Assembly (NCBI GenBank): GCA_965116465.1
Contig: OZ220687.1
Span: forward strand, 3,224,001-3,288,000
Length of the DNA: 64,000 bases
Reading direction: 5' to 3'
From: VXNF01 sp965116465
Lineage (GTDB): Bacteria; Actinomycetota; Acidimicrobiia; Acidimicrobiales; CATQHL01
Position 1 is the stretch's first letter; each line of letters starts with the position of its first letter. The position numbers and the translations under genes are program-made. The notes beneath the pieces are model-generated. The model worked only from the letters and a program-made list of their open reading frames with translations, ran no database searches and was not told the DNA's origin. Positions 1 to 8,540 of this stretch are shown one piece after another.

Positions 1-1461
1 CACCAGACCTTCACCGAGCGGTACGCCGGCTTCCCCCTGCGGGTCGAGATGCTGAGCAGGTTCCTCTCGCCGGCGGCGGCGCGCGGCGTCCTGGGCGGCC
101 TGCGCAGCGGCGAGGTGGACGTGGTCATCGGGACCCATCGGCTGCTCTCGGCCGACGTCGGCTTCGCCCGTCTCGGGCTCCTGATCGTCGACGAGGAGCA
201 GCGCTTCGGCGTCACCCACAAGGAGGCCATCAAGACGCTCCGCCACGACGTGGACGTGCTGACGCTCACGGCCACGCCCATCCCCCGCACCCTCGAGATG
301 AGCCTCACCGGGATCAGGGATTTGACCGTGCTGCAGACGCCGCCGGCGGACCGCAAGCCCATCGGCACCTACGTGGGTCCCTACGACGAACGGGCGGTCG
401 TGGAGGCCGTCCGGCGGGAGCTGCTGCGCGACGGGCAGGTGTTCTTCGTGCACAACCGGGTCGCCGACATCGACGGTGTGGCAGCGCGCCTCGCCGAGTT
501 GGTGCCGGATGCGCGGGTGGCCGTGGCGCACGGTCAGATGGACGAGGCCGCGCTCGAGCAGGTGGTGCTGGACTTCTGGGACCGGCGCTACGACGTCATG
601 GTCTGCACGACGATCATCGAATCGGGCATCGACATGCCGACGGTGAACACGCTGATCGTCGACCGGGCCGACCTGATGGGTCTCGCCCAGCTCCACCAGA
701 TACGCGGCCGCGTCGGCCGGGCGCAGATGCGCGCCTACGCCTACCTGTTCACCCCGCCGGAGCGCTCGCTGACCACCGAGGCCTACGAGCGCCTGAAGGT
801 CGTGGCCGAGTCCACCGAACTGGGGTCGGGGATCCGCATCGCCATGCGCGACCTGGAGATCAGGGGTGCGGGCAACCTTCTGGGGGTGGGACAGTCGGGC
901 CACATCGCTGCGGTGGGCTACGACTTGTACTGCGAGATGGTGACCGAGGCGGTGGCCGAGCTGGCCGGGGAGGTTCCCGAGCCTCCCGCCGAGTTGAACC
1001 TGGACGTACCCGTGGACGCACACCTGCCGCCGGACTACGTGCCGTCGGAGTCGTTGCGTTTCGCCGCCTACCGCCGACTGGCCGAGGCCACGAGCGCCGA
1101 GGCGGTGGCGGACGTGCGCGCCGAATGGCTGGACCGCTTCGGGCCGCTGCCCGCCGCCGCCGAGTCGCTGCTGGCGGTGGCGCGGTTGCGAGTGCTCTGC
1201 ATCGCCGCAGGTGTCACGGACGTGTCGGTCCGGTCGCTGCCCGGCGGGGCCGGGGAGGCCCGCATCACGCCCCTGCGGCTGCGCGAGAGCCGCCGGGTGC
1301 GCCTGGAACGGCTCTGGCCCTCCGCCGTCTACGAGCCGACGTCGGGGCGCCTGCGTGTGCCGCTGCGCAGCCGCTCGGCGGCGGTCGAGGCGATCACCGA
1401 GGTGCTGGAGCGGCTCGCCGACCAGCCGCCGCCGGCAGCGGCGGCCCCACCGGCCGCATGA
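1..1461 (+). CDS. mfd: Transcription-repair coupling factor Mfd, 3' part
   Basis: This is the C-terminal 486 residues of Mfd, the ATP-driven translocase that removes RNA polymerase stalled at DNA lesions and recruits UvrA. The reading frame is open from base 1, so the gene is cut by the window edge; the first ATG at 49 is internal. The SF2 helicase motor is visible: the DEEQ box at about residues 64-67, followed by RFGV, then the LTLTATPIPRT motif III, and later IESGIDMPTVNT and the QIRGRVGR motif VI. The C-terminal TRCF/D7-type domain follows. Its TGA overlaps the mazG ATG in an ATGA junction, so the two are probably co-transcribed and translationally coupled. Confidence 0.97.
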   Translation, partial: HQTFTERYAGFPLRVEMLSRFLSPAAARGVLGGLRSGEVDVVIGTHRLLSADVGFARLGLLIVDEEQRFGVTHKEAIKTLRHDVDVLTLTATPIPRTLEMSLTGIRDLTVLQTPPADRKPIGTYVGPYDERAVVEAVRRELLRDGQVFFVHNRVADIDGVAARLAELVPDARVAVAHGQMDEAALEQVVLDFWDRRYDVMVCTTIIESGIDMPTVNTLIVDRADLMGLAQLHQIRGRVGRAQMRAYAYLFTPPERSLTTEAYERLKVVAESTELGSGIRIAMRDLEIRGAGNLLGVGQSGHIAAVGYDLYCEMVTEAVAELAGEVPEPPAELNLDVPVDAHLPPDYVPSESLRFAAYRRLAEATSAEAVADVRAEWLDRFGPLPAAAESLLAVARLRVLCIAAGVTDVSVRSLPGGAGEARITPLRLRESRRVRLERLWPSAVYEPTSGRLRVPLRSRSAAVEAITEVLERLADQPPPAAAAPPAA

Positions 1462-2834
1462 ACTCCCCGCGGCCCCTCATCACCGTCGTCGGGCTCGGCC
1501 CGGCGGGGGCCGACCTGGTGACCGAGGGCACCCGGGCGCTCGTCGAGGCCACCCCGCCTCCGGCTCGCTTCGTCCGCACTCTCCGCCACCCATCGGCGGG
1601 GGTCGTGGAACCGGCGACGGGTTGTGACGACCTCTACGGGGCCGCGCGGCACATCGAGCAGGTGTACGGGTCCATCGTGGAGCGCCTCGTGGCGGCGGCG
1701 GGGCGGCACGGAACGGTGCTCTACGCGGTGCCCGGCTCGCCTGCGGTGGCCGAGCGGTCGGTGCAGTTGCTGCTGGACGACGGCCGGGCGCGCGTCGAGG
1801 TTCATCCAGCGTTGTCGTTCGCCGACCTGGCGTGGTCCCGGCTCGGCGTCGACCCCCTGGCGAGCGGGGCGCGGATCGTCGACGGCCAGCGTTTCGCCGG
1901 CGAGTCCGCAGGCGAGCGCGGACCGCTGCTGGTGGCGCAGTGCGACAGCGCCGAGACCCTGGCGGCGGTCGGCCTGGCTCTGCCGGCACCGTCGACGGAG
2001 GTGTGGGTCCTGCACCACCTGGGTCTGGAATCCGAGCGGGTCGAGCGGCTCCGTGCCGCCGATCTGGCCCGCTGGAAGGCCGTGGACCACCTCACGTCGC
2101 TGTACATCCCCGAGATGGCCGAGGCGCCCGCCGCCGAGCTGGTCCGGTTCGGCGAGCTGGTCGCGACGCTGCGCGCCGAGTGTCCCTGGGATCGCAGCCA
2201 GACGCACCGGAGCCTGCGCCGCCACCTGCTCGAGGAGGTCTACGAAGTGCTCGAGGCCATCGACTCGCTGCCCGAGCCGGCGTCCCCGGGCGGCGCCGTC
2301 GCGGCCGGCGAGGGCTACGAGCACCTCGAGGAGGAACTCGGGGATCTGCTCTTCCACGTGTTCTTTCATGCGACGCTGGCCGCCGAGCAGGGCCAGTTCA
2401 CCATCGCCGACGTGGTGCGGCAGGTGGATGCCAAGCTGCGGCGGCGTCATCCCCACGTGTTCGGTCCGGCGCCGGGCGTCGCCACCGACGACGGCTCACT
2501 CGAGGCCGGTTGGGAGCAGCTCAAACGTGCCGAGAAGGGACGGTCCTCGGCGATGGACGGCATCCCCGAGGCGCTTCCCGCGCTGCTGGGCGCGCTGAAG
2601 GTCCAGAAGCGGGCCGAGGCGGCCGATCTGGACCGCAGCAGCGAGACCTCGGCGCTGGCGCGCCTGCGCGCCGCCCTGGACGTCCCGGCGGAGCGCCGCG
2701 ACGAGGCGTGGCTGGGATCGTTGCTGTTCGAGGCGGTGACGCTGGCGCGCCGCTGCTCGCTGGACCCGGAGTCGGCGCTGCGGGCGGCCACCAGCGGCGC
2801 CCGCCAGGAGTTCCGCCGGGTCGAGAACGGCTGA
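1458..2834 (+). CDS. mazG: MazG family nucleotide pyrophosphohydrolase with N-terminal methylase-like domain
   Basis: This 458-residue protein has two parts. The N-terminal half starts ITVVGLGPAGADLVT, the glycine-rich opening of tetrapyrrole (corrin/porphyrin) methylases, as in Bacillus YabN. The C-terminal half is MazG: the CPWDRSQTHRSLRRHLLEE block and the EEELGDLLFHV block supply the acidic metal ligands. MazG hydrolyses NTPs to NMP and pyrophosphate and helps clean damaged nucleotides. The ATG at 1458 overlaps the mfd stop, which supports this start over upstream in-frame codons. Whether the methylase-like half is active cannot be told here. Confidence 0.93.
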   Translation: MNSPRPLITVVGLGPAGADLVTEGTRALVEATPPPARFVRTLRHPSAGVVEPATGCDDLYGAARHIEQVYGSIVERLVAAAGRHGTVLYAVPGSPAVAERSVQLLLDDGRARVEVHPALSFADLAWSRLGVDPLASGARIVDGQRFAGESAGERGPLLVAQCDSAETLAAVGLALPAPSTEVWVLHHLGLESERVERLRAADLARWKAVDHLTSLYIPEMAEAPAAELVRFGELVATLRAECPWDRSQTHRSLRRHLLEEVYEVLEAIDSLPEPASPGGAVAAGEGYEHLEEELGDLLFHVFFHATLAAEQGQFTIADVVRQVDAKLRRRHPHVFGPAPGVATDDGSLEAGWEQLKRAEKGRSSAMDGIPEALPALLGALKVQKRAEAADLDRSSETSALARLRAALDVPAERRDEAWLGSLLFEAVTLARRCSLDPESALRAATSGARQEFRRVENG

Positions 2835-2866
2835 GTGCCGCGGGCGCCCCGGGGCGCCCGCGGCAC
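2835..2866 (+). terminator. Perfect 32-nt palindrome after mazG
   Basis: The base after the mazG stop codon begins a perfect palindrome whose arm reads GTGCCGCGGGCGCCCC. Folded as RNA it makes a stem of about 14 bp with a 4-nt loop. No T-run follows, so it would be an L-shaped GC hairpin of the kind common in high-G+C actinobacteria. It separates mfd-mazG from eno. Confidence 0.75.
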
Positions 2867-3009
2867 CGGCATCCGGCGGCGGAATCTGTGGATAAATCCG
2901 GTCTCGCCTCTTTTCAAGGGCTCACAACACGTGTAACTTTTGCAACCTGTTCCCCTTTTCCAACAGGAACAACCCGTCGGGAGCAGATCGGGCACACGAG
3001 GCGCACCGT
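2867..3009 (+). promoter_or_regulatory. eno upstream region with short inverted repeats
   Basis: This AT-richer stretch before eno should hold its promoter. It contains CCTGTT (2946-2951) facing AACAGG (2962-2967), with a nested GTTCC/GGAAC pair (2949-2953 and 2966-2970). These could be an operator or a small RNA hairpin. No convincing -10/-35 pair could be fixed by eye, and no strong Shine-Dalgarno sequence precedes the eno ATG. Confidence 0.3.
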
Positions 3010-4308
3010 ATGAGCGCAATAGTCCACGTCACCGGACGAGAGATTCTGGACTCGCGCGGCAACCCCACCGTCGAGGTGGACGTCACCCTGGCGTGTGGGG
3101 CGCGCGGGCGCGCCGCCGTGCCCTCCGGCGCCTCCACCGGCAGCCTCGAGGCGCTCGAGCGCCGTGACGGCGGGGCACGCTACGGGGGCAAGGGAGTGCG
3201 CGACGCGGTGGCCGCTGTGAACGGCGAGATCGGCGCCGCCGTCCAGGGCCTCGAGTCGGGCGACCAGCGGGCGCTGGACCGCACGCTGATCGAGTTGGAC
3301 GGGACGCCCGGCAAGTCCCGCCTCGGCGCGAACGCCATTCTCGGCGTGTCCCTGGCGACGGCGGTGGCCGACGCGGCCGGCCGCGATGTCCCCCTGTACC
3401 AGAGGATCGGAGGCGACGGCGCCATCACACTTCCCGTGCCGCTCCTGAACCTGCTCAACGGCGGCGCCCACGCCGACAACAACGTCGACCTGCAGGAGTT
3501 CATGGTGGTGCCGCTGGGCGCGGCGACGTTCAGCGAGGCGCTGCAGTGGGGGACGGAGATCTACCACGTTCTGCGACGGGGACTGTCGGCGGCCGGCCTG
3601 TCCACCGCGGTCGGCGACGAGGGCGGTTTCGCTCCCGACGTGGCCAGCAACGAGACGGCCCTGGCACTCCTTCTGGAGGCTGTCGAGGCTGCCGGGCTGC
3701 GGCCCGGAGACGACGTGGCACTGGCGCTCGACGTGGCGGCCACCGAGTTCGCCAACGGTGGCGCCTACCACCTGGCGGGGGAGGGGCGAAGCCTCGATCG
3801 CGGGGAGATGGTCGACTACCTCGTCGGGCTGTCGGGCAACTTCCCGATCTGTTCGATCGAGGATGGCATGGCGGAGGACGACTGGGAGGGCTGGCGGCTG
3901 CTCACCGATGCGCTGGGCGACCGTCTGGCACTGGTGGGCGACGACCTCTTCGTGACCCGGGTGGATCTCCTGCGCAAGGGCATCGGCGCCGGCGTCGCCA
4001 ACTCGATCCTCGTCAAGGTGAACCAGGTGGGCACGCTCAGCGAGACCCTCGACGCCATCGACGCGGCGCAGGCGGCCGGATACGGAGCGGTGGTGTCGCA
4101 TCGCTCCGGTGAGACCGAGGACACCGTGATCGCCGACCTGGCGGTGGGTACCGGAACGGGGCGCATCAAGGCGGGCGCGCCGGCCCGCAGCGATCGCACC
4201 GCCAAGTACAACCGCCTGCTGCGCATCGAGGAGGAACTCGGCACCTCGGCCGGCTACGGGTCGCCCGGTGCCGCCGGCGCCGCGCAGCAACCCGGGGCGC
4301 CCCGATGA
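3010..4308 (+). CDS. eno: Enolase (phosphopyruvate hydratase)
   Basis: This enzyme interconverts 2-phosphoglycerate and phosphoenolpyruvate in glycolysis. Its 432 residues match the family length. It opens with the classic ILDSRGNPTVEVDV block and the ASTG loop. It carries LLNGGAHADNNVD, GDEGGFAP with the catalytic Glu, the SIEDGMAEDDW metal site, the GDDLFVT metal ligand, LVKVNQ with the catalytic Lys, and VVSHRSGETED near the C-terminus. The stop codon overlaps the start of the next gene, an FtsB/DivIC-like protein, an arrangement common in actinobacteria. Confidence 0.98.
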   Translation: MSAIVHVTGREILDSRGNPTVEVDVTLACGARGRAAVPSGASTGSLEALERRDGGARYGGKGVRDAVAAVNGEIGAAVQGLESGDQRALDRTLIELDGTPGKSRLGANAILGVSLATAVADAAGRDVPLYQRIGGDGAITLPVPLLNLLNGGAHADNNVDLQEFMVVPLGAATFSEALQWGTEIYHVLRRGLSAAGLSTAVGDEGGFAPDVASNETALALLLEAVEAAGLRPGDDVALALDVAATEFANGGAYHLAGEGRSLDRGEMVDYLVGLSGNFPICSIEDGMAEDDWEGWRLLTDALGDRLALVGDDLFVTRVDLLRKGIGAGVANSILVKVNQVGTLSETLDAIDAAQAAGYGAVVSHRSGETEDTVIADLAVGTGTGRIKAGAPARSDRTAKYNRLLRIEEELGTSAGYGSPGAAGAAQQPGAPR

Positions 4309-4619
4309 CCCCGCAGGCCGCTCGCCGCGTCGTGAGAGCGCTGGTCGTCGTCGCCGTGAGCGGCGTGGCTGTCGCCATCACCTGGACCTGGGGCGTGAAC
4401 CCCGTGCGGAACTGGTTCGCCCAGCGTGACGAGATCGCCCATCTGGAGGCACGACTGGCCGAGGTGCAGGCGTCCAATTCGGCCCTGCAGGCCGACATCG
4501 AACGGCTGCAGACCGACGCCGAGATCGAGCGCATCGCACGGCGTGACCTCGGGCTCGTCTATCCGGGGGAGGAGGCCTACGCCATCGATCTGCCGGCGGC
4601 CGTGCTGGGTTCCGGCTGA
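4305..4619 (+). CDS. FtsB/DivIC-like septum formation initiator
   Basis: This 104-residue single-pass membrane protein has a short cytoplasmic start, a hydrophobic segment at about residues 11-27 and then a heptad-rich coiled coil (EIAHLEARLAEVQASN). It ends in the ARRDLGLVYPGEEAY motif typical of FtsB/DivIC proteins, which join FtsL and FtsQ/DivIB in the division complex. Its ATG overlaps the eno stop as ATGA. The family assignment is firm; choosing between FtsB and DivIC naming is convention. Confidence 0.88.
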   Translation: MTPQAARRVVRALVVVAVSGVAVAITWTWGVNPVRNWFAQRDEIAHLEARLAEVQASNSALQADIERLQTDAEIERIARRDLGLVYPGEEAYAIDLPAAVLGSG

Positions 4620-4770
4620 GTCGCTTCGAGATCCGGTGGCGCCGCCGGCCGGCGAGATGCGCGTAGTGGGAGGGCCCGTCAGCGTGCGCTACTGTGGTCG
4701 CCCGGTGGACGGCGAGACGGTCGTCCGGTAGCCGGAGTCCGGCCGCAGTGAGGGGTCACAGGAGGCGCAG

Positions 4771-5235
4771 GTGGAGATATCGGTCACGATCAACGGGGCG
4801 AGTCACACGCATGATGTGGAGCCCCGAACACTCCTGGTGCACTACATCCGCGACGTGGTCGGTCTGACGGGCACCAACATCGGCTGCGACACGTCGTCCT
4901 GCGGGGCCTGCACCATCCACGTGAACGGCGAGTCCGTGAAGTCCTGCACCATGTTCGCGGTGCAGGCCGACGGCGAGGACCTCCTGACGATCGAGGGTCT
5001 CGCCGACGGCGACACCCTCCACCCGATGCAGGAGTCCTTCCGGCAGTGCCACGCACTGCAGTGCGGCTACTGCACGCCGGGCATGGTGATGGCCGCGGTC
5101 TCGTTCCTGGACGAGAATCCGGACCCCAGCGAGCGGGAGGTGCGGCTCGGGCTGGAGGGGAACCTCTGTCGCTGCACCGGGTACCACAACATCGTCAAGG
5201 CGGTTCTGCACTGTGCGGCGGGAGGTGAGCAGTGA
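4771..5235 (+). CDS. coxS: Molybdenum hydroxylase small subunit, two [2Fe-2S] clusters (CoxS-like)
   Basis: This 154-residue iron-sulfur subunit of the xanthine oxidase/CO dehydrogenase family passes electrons from the molybdenum centre to the FAD subunit. The plant-type N-terminal cluster ligands are in GCDTSSCGACTIHV with a later Cys in VKSCTMF. The C-terminal helical domain ligands are in QCGYCTPGM and NLCRCTGYHNI. The GTG start is preceded by CAGGAGG at good spacing. It overlaps coxM by GTGA. Without the large subunit the substrate cannot be assigned; CO is one possibility. Confidence 0.93.
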   Translation: MEISVTINGASHTHDVEPRTLLVHYIRDVVGLTGTNIGCDTSSCGACTIHVNGESVKSCTMFAVQADGEDLLTIEGLADGDTLHPMQESFRQCHALQCGYCTPGMVMAAVSFLDENPDPSEREVRLGLEGNLCRCTGYHNIVKAVLHCAAGGEQ

Positions 5236-6059
5236 TTCCTGCAGCGTTCGACTATGTCCGGGCCGGCTCCGCCGAGGAGGCGGTAGCCACGCTCGCCGAA
5301 CACGGTGACGAGGCGAAACTCCTGGCCGGGGGGCACTCGCTGATCCCACTCATGCGGTTCCGCCTGGCGCGACCGGCGGTCGTGGTGGACATCGGGCGCC
5401 TCGCTGACCTGTCGTACATCCGTGATGGGGGCGACCACGTGGCGATCGGCGCGCTGACGCGTCACCGCGCCGTCGAGACCAGCGACCTGGTGGCCTCCCG
5501 GGCGGGCCTGCTGGGCGAGGTCACCTCGCACGTCGGCGACCCCCAGGTGCGCCACCGGGGGACCATCGGCGGGGCGGTCGCCCACGGCGACCCGGCCTCG
5601 GACATCCCCTCCGCGCTCATCGCGCTCGGCGCAACCCTGGTGGCCACCGGGCCGCGGGGCACCCGGGAGATCTCCGTCGACGACTTCTTCTCCGGCTTCC
5701 TGGAGACGGCCCTGGCCGACGACGAGATGCTGACCGAGGTGCGCGTCCCCGCCGCCGACGGAGCCGGCTGGGGATTCGAGAAGTTCAACCGCCGCGCCCA
5801 GGACTGGGCGATCGTCGGGGTCTCGGTGGCCGTGCGTGCGGGCGGTGACGTCGGCGTGGGCCTGGTGAACATGCACCCGGCCCCCGTGCGGGCCGGCGCC
5901 GTCGAGGGTGCCGTGGCGGGCGGCGCGTCCGCCGCCGAGGCGGCCGAACTGGCCGCCGAGGGCTGCGAACCCACCGAGGACCTCAACGCCGGCGTCGAGT
6001 ACCGGCAGCACCTGGCCCGGGTCCTGACGCGACGGGCACTCGAAGCCGCCGGGTTGTAA
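5232..6059 (+). CDS. coxM: Molybdenum hydroxylase FAD-binding medium subunit (CoxM-like)
   Basis: This 275-residue flavoprotein accepts electrons from the iron-sulfur subunit. It shows the FAD-binding LLAGGHSLIPLMRFRL signature near residue 34 and the second flavin motif RHRGTIGGAVAHGDPASD near residue 107. The C-terminal part has the CO-dehydrogenase flavoprotein domain. It starts with GTG overlapping the coxS stop. In classical cox clusters a coxL gene of about 2.4 kb lies beside coxM and coxS, but here coxD follows after 6 bp. Confidence 0.93.
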   Translation: MIPAAFDYVRAGSAEEAVATLAEHGDEAKLLAGGHSLIPLMRFRLARPAVVVDIGRLADLSYIRDGGDHVAIGALTRHRAVETSDLVASRAGLLGEVTSHVGDPQVRHRGTIGGAVAHGDPASDIPSALIALGATLVATGPRGTREISVDDFFSGFLETALADDEMLTEVRVPAADGAGWGFEKFNRRAQDWAIVGVSVAVRAGGDVGVGLVNMHPAPVRAGAVEGAVAGGASAAEAAELAAEGCEPTEDLNAGVEYRQHLARVLTRRALEAAGL

Positions 6060-6065
6060 CGGCCC

Positions 6066-6974
6066 GTGGGAGACGGCCCCGGGTCGGTGGCGGAGGTCGC
6101 CGACGGCCTCCGCGCCAACGACTACCTGCCGTCGGAGGGGCTCGCCACGGCGGTCTTCCTGGCGCTCTCGCTGCGGCGCCCGCTGCTGCTGGAGGGTGAG
6201 GCCGGGGTCGGCAAGACCGAGGTGGCCAAGACGCTGGCGACCTGGCTCGGCAGCCGCCTCATCCGCCTGCAGTGCTACGAGGGCATCGACGTGTCCCAGG
6301 CCGTCTACGAGTGGGACTACTCGCGCCAACTGCTGCACCTGCGGACCGCCGAAGCCACCGGCGGGGCCTCCGGTGCCGACGCGGCCGCGCTGGAGGACTC
6401 CCTGTACTCCGAGCGCTTCCTGGTGAAGCGACCGCTCTTGGAGGCCATCTCGCATGACGACGCCGCGCCGCCGGTCCTGCTGATCGACGAGGTGGACCGG
6501 GCCGACGACGAGTTCGAGGCGTTCCTGCTGGAGGTGCTGTCGGACTGGTCGATCACGGTGCCCGAGTTGGGCACCTTCCGGGCCGCCGAGCCGCCGATCG
6601 TCGTGGTCACCTCGAACCGCACCCGGGACGTGCACGACGCCCTGAAGCGGCGCTGCCTCTACCACTGGGTGGAGCATCCCGACTTCGAGCGCGAGGTGGC
6701 GATCATCTCGCTGCGGACCGACGGGGTGGCTCCCGCGCTGGCACGCCAGGTCGCCGCGGCGGTCGCCCGGTTCCGCGACATCGGCCTGTACAAGCCGCCG
6801 GGCGTGGCCGAGAGCATCGACTGGTCGATGGCGCTGGTGCGTCTCGGCGTCAACGGATTGGATCCCGACAGCGCCGAGGTGACCCTCGGGGCCGTGCTCA
6901 AGTACCGGGAGGATCAGGGGCGGGTGCAGGAGTTCGGCCTCGACAGGATCATCACCGAGGCCACGAGCCGTTAG
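6066..6974 (+). CDS. coxD: MoxR-type AAA+ ATPase (CoxD-like)
   Basis: This 302-residue ATPase has Walker A in EGEAGVGKTEVAKTL, Walker B in PPVLLIDEVDRADDEFEAF and a sensor region in VVVTSNRTRDVHDALKRRC. CoxD of Oligotropha acts with CoxE to build the copper-sulfur part of the CO dehydrogenase active site; related MoxR/VWA pairs mature other metalloenzymes. It starts with GTG 6 bp after coxM and is followed 11 bp later by the VWA partner. It is the expected post-translational maturation component of this locus. Confidence 0.9.
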   Translation: MGDGPGSVAEVADGLRANDYLPSEGLATAVFLALSLRRPLLLEGEAGVGKTEVAKTLATWLGSRLIRLQCYEGIDVSQAVYEWDYSRQLLHLRTAEATGGASGADAAALEDSLYSERFLVKRPLLEAISHDDAAPPVLLIDEVDRADDEFEAFLLEVLSDWSITVPELGTFRAAEPPIVVVTSNRTRDVHDALKRRCLYHWVEHPDFEREVAIISLRTDGVAPALARQVAAAVARFRDIGLYKPPGVAESIDWSMALVRLGVNGLDPDSAEVTLGAVLKYREDQGRVQEFGLDRIITEATSR

Positions 6975-6985
6975 CGGGATGCCCG

Positions 6986-8164
6986 GTGGCCTCCTCGCCT
7001 CCCGGCGCCGGTGACCCCTCGACCGTGACCGACAACGGGCCCCTGGTGGAGGCGGCCCGGCCCGAGAACATCTGCGCTCTCGCGGCCCGCTTCGGGGTGG
7101 CGCTGCGCGCCGAGGGGCTGGACGTGCCCGTGGGCTCGATGATCACCTTCATGGCGGCGCTGGGCTGCGTGGGGGTGGACACCCGGGCCAAGGTGTACTG
7201 GTGCGGCCGCGCCACGCTCGTGCACCGGCCCGAGGATTTCGACCTCTACGACGTGGTGTTCACCCGCTTCTGGGAGGGGATCGATCCCCGGAGCCTGCTG
7301 CCCCAGCCGCCCGCCGCCGAGGTGACGCTCGCCTTCGACGACCTCGAGGGCGACGGCGGCGAGGGCGACCGGCAGGACGACTCGGACACCATCGCCGTGC
7401 GCTACAGCCCGTACGAACTGCTGCGCGAGAAGGACTTCGCCGACTGCACCGCCGACGAGCTGGCCGAGTTGGCAGAACTGATGACCCAACTGCGGCTCGG
7501 GGGCGTGATGCGCCGGTCGCGGCGACTGCAGCCCGTGCGGGTGCCCCGCGGGCGCCCCGACCTGCGCCGCACCGTGCGGCGGGCGCTGCAGGCCGGCGGC
7601 GAGCCGATCACCCGGTCGTTCCGCCAACCCGGCGAGCAGCCCCGGCGCCTGGTGCTGCTGCTGGACGTGAGCGGCTCGATGGAGTCCTACGCCCGGGCCC
7701 TGCTGCGCTTCGTGCACGCGGCGGTGGTGGCTCGCCGCCGAGTGGAGGCGTTCGCCCTGGGCACCCGCCTCACCCGTCTCACGCGCGAGCTCTCCACCCG
7801 TGACCCCGACGCCGCCTTCGACCGGGCGGCCGGCGCGGTCCAGGACTGGTCCGGAGGGACCCGCCTCGGCGAGTCGATCGGTGTCTTCTGCGACCTGTGG
7901 GGGGTGCGGGGCATGGCGCGAGGAGCCGTCGTCGTGGTCCTCTCCGACGGTTGGGATCGGGGCGAGCCGGCCGCCATGGCCGAGAGCATGGGCCGCCTCA
8001 GCCGAGTGGCGCACAGGATCGTCTGGGTGAACCCCCTCAAGGCCACGCCGGGCTACGCCCCGCTGGCGCAGGGAATGGCCGCGGCGCTGCCGTTCGTGGA
8101 CGAGTTCGTGGAGGGCCACTCGCTCGCCTCACTCGAGGAGCTCGCCGCTCGGGTCGCCGCCTGA
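6986..8164 (+). CDS. coxE: VWA-domain protein (CoxE-like)
   Basis: This 392-residue protein has a von Willebrand factor A domain in its C-terminal half. The MIDAS metal site is seen as LLLDVSGSMESYARALLRF, with VVVVLSDGWDRGEP further on. The N-terminal half carries the conserved block around residue 170 that ends with the arginine-rich PVRVPRGRPDLRRTVRR. It works with the MoxR ATPase just upstream in maturing the molybdenum hydroxylase. The GTG start at 6986 follows the coxD stop closely. Family membership is clear. Confidence 0.9.
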   Translation: MASSPPGAGDPSTVTDNGPLVEAARPENICALAARFGVALRAEGLDVPVGSMITFMAALGCVGVDTRAKVYWCGRATLVHRPEDFDLYDVVFTRFWEGIDPRSLLPQPPAAEVTLAFDDLEGDGGEGDRQDDSDTIAVRYSPYELLREKDFADCTADELAELAELMTQLRLGGVMRRSRRLQPVRVPRGRPDLRRTVRRALQAGGEPITRSFRQPGEQPRRLVLLLDVSGSMESYARALLRFVHAAVVARRRVEAFALGTRLTRLTRELSTRDPDAAFDRAAGAVQDWSGGTRLGESIGVFCDLWGVRGMARGAVVVVLSDGWDRGEPAAMAESMGRLSRVAHRIVWVNPLKATPGYAPLAQGMAAALPFVDEFVEGHSLASLEELAARVAA

Positions 8165-8218
8165 TCGGTCCCGGGAAGCCGGTCGCGGCCTACGCTTCGG
8201 TGAGCCGAGGAGGTTCTG

Positions 8219-8533
8219 ATGCAGGAATTGCTGGACGACATCGACCGGTGGCGAGCGGCCGGTCTGCGGGTGGCGGTGGCTCGGGTGACCGATCTGGACG
8301 GGTCGGGCCCGCGTGATCCCGGCGCCGCCATGGCGGTGAACGAGGCGGGCGAGGTGTCGGGCTCGGTGTCGGGCGGCTGCGTCGAGGGGGCGGTCGTGGC
8401 CGAAGCGCTGGAGGTGCTCGAGGCCGGTGACCGGCGCATGGTGAGCTTCGGCTACAGCGACGACGAGGCGTTCGCCGTGGGCCTCACCTGCGGCGGCACG
8501 ATCCACCTCTTCGTCGAGCCGCTGGACTGGTAG
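8219..8533 (+). CDS. XdhC/CoxI family protein, N-terminal domain only
   Basis: This 104-residue protein matches the XdhC/CoxI N-terminal domain: the RDPGAAMAVNEAGEVSGSVS block, the SGGCVEGAVVAEA block and the LTCGGTIHLFVEPL ending. XdhC proteins bind molybdenum cofactor, help sulfurate it and insert it into the hydroxylase. Here the N-terminal and Rossmann domains are encoded by separate neighbouring genes. AGGAGG lies a few bases before the ATG. Confidence 0.88.
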   Translation: MQELLDDIDRWRAAGLRVAVARVTDLDGSGPRDPGAAMAVNEAGEVSGSVSGGCVEGAVVAEALEVLEAGDRRMVSFGYSDDEAFAVGLTCGGTIHLFVEPLDW

Positions 8534-8540
8534 GACCGGC

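Noticed and set aside
5067..6677. Long antisense ORF across coxS-coxM-coxD
   Set aside because: It lies opposite three well-supported genes and its product has no recognisable domain; in high-G+C DNA such frames remain open by codon bias.
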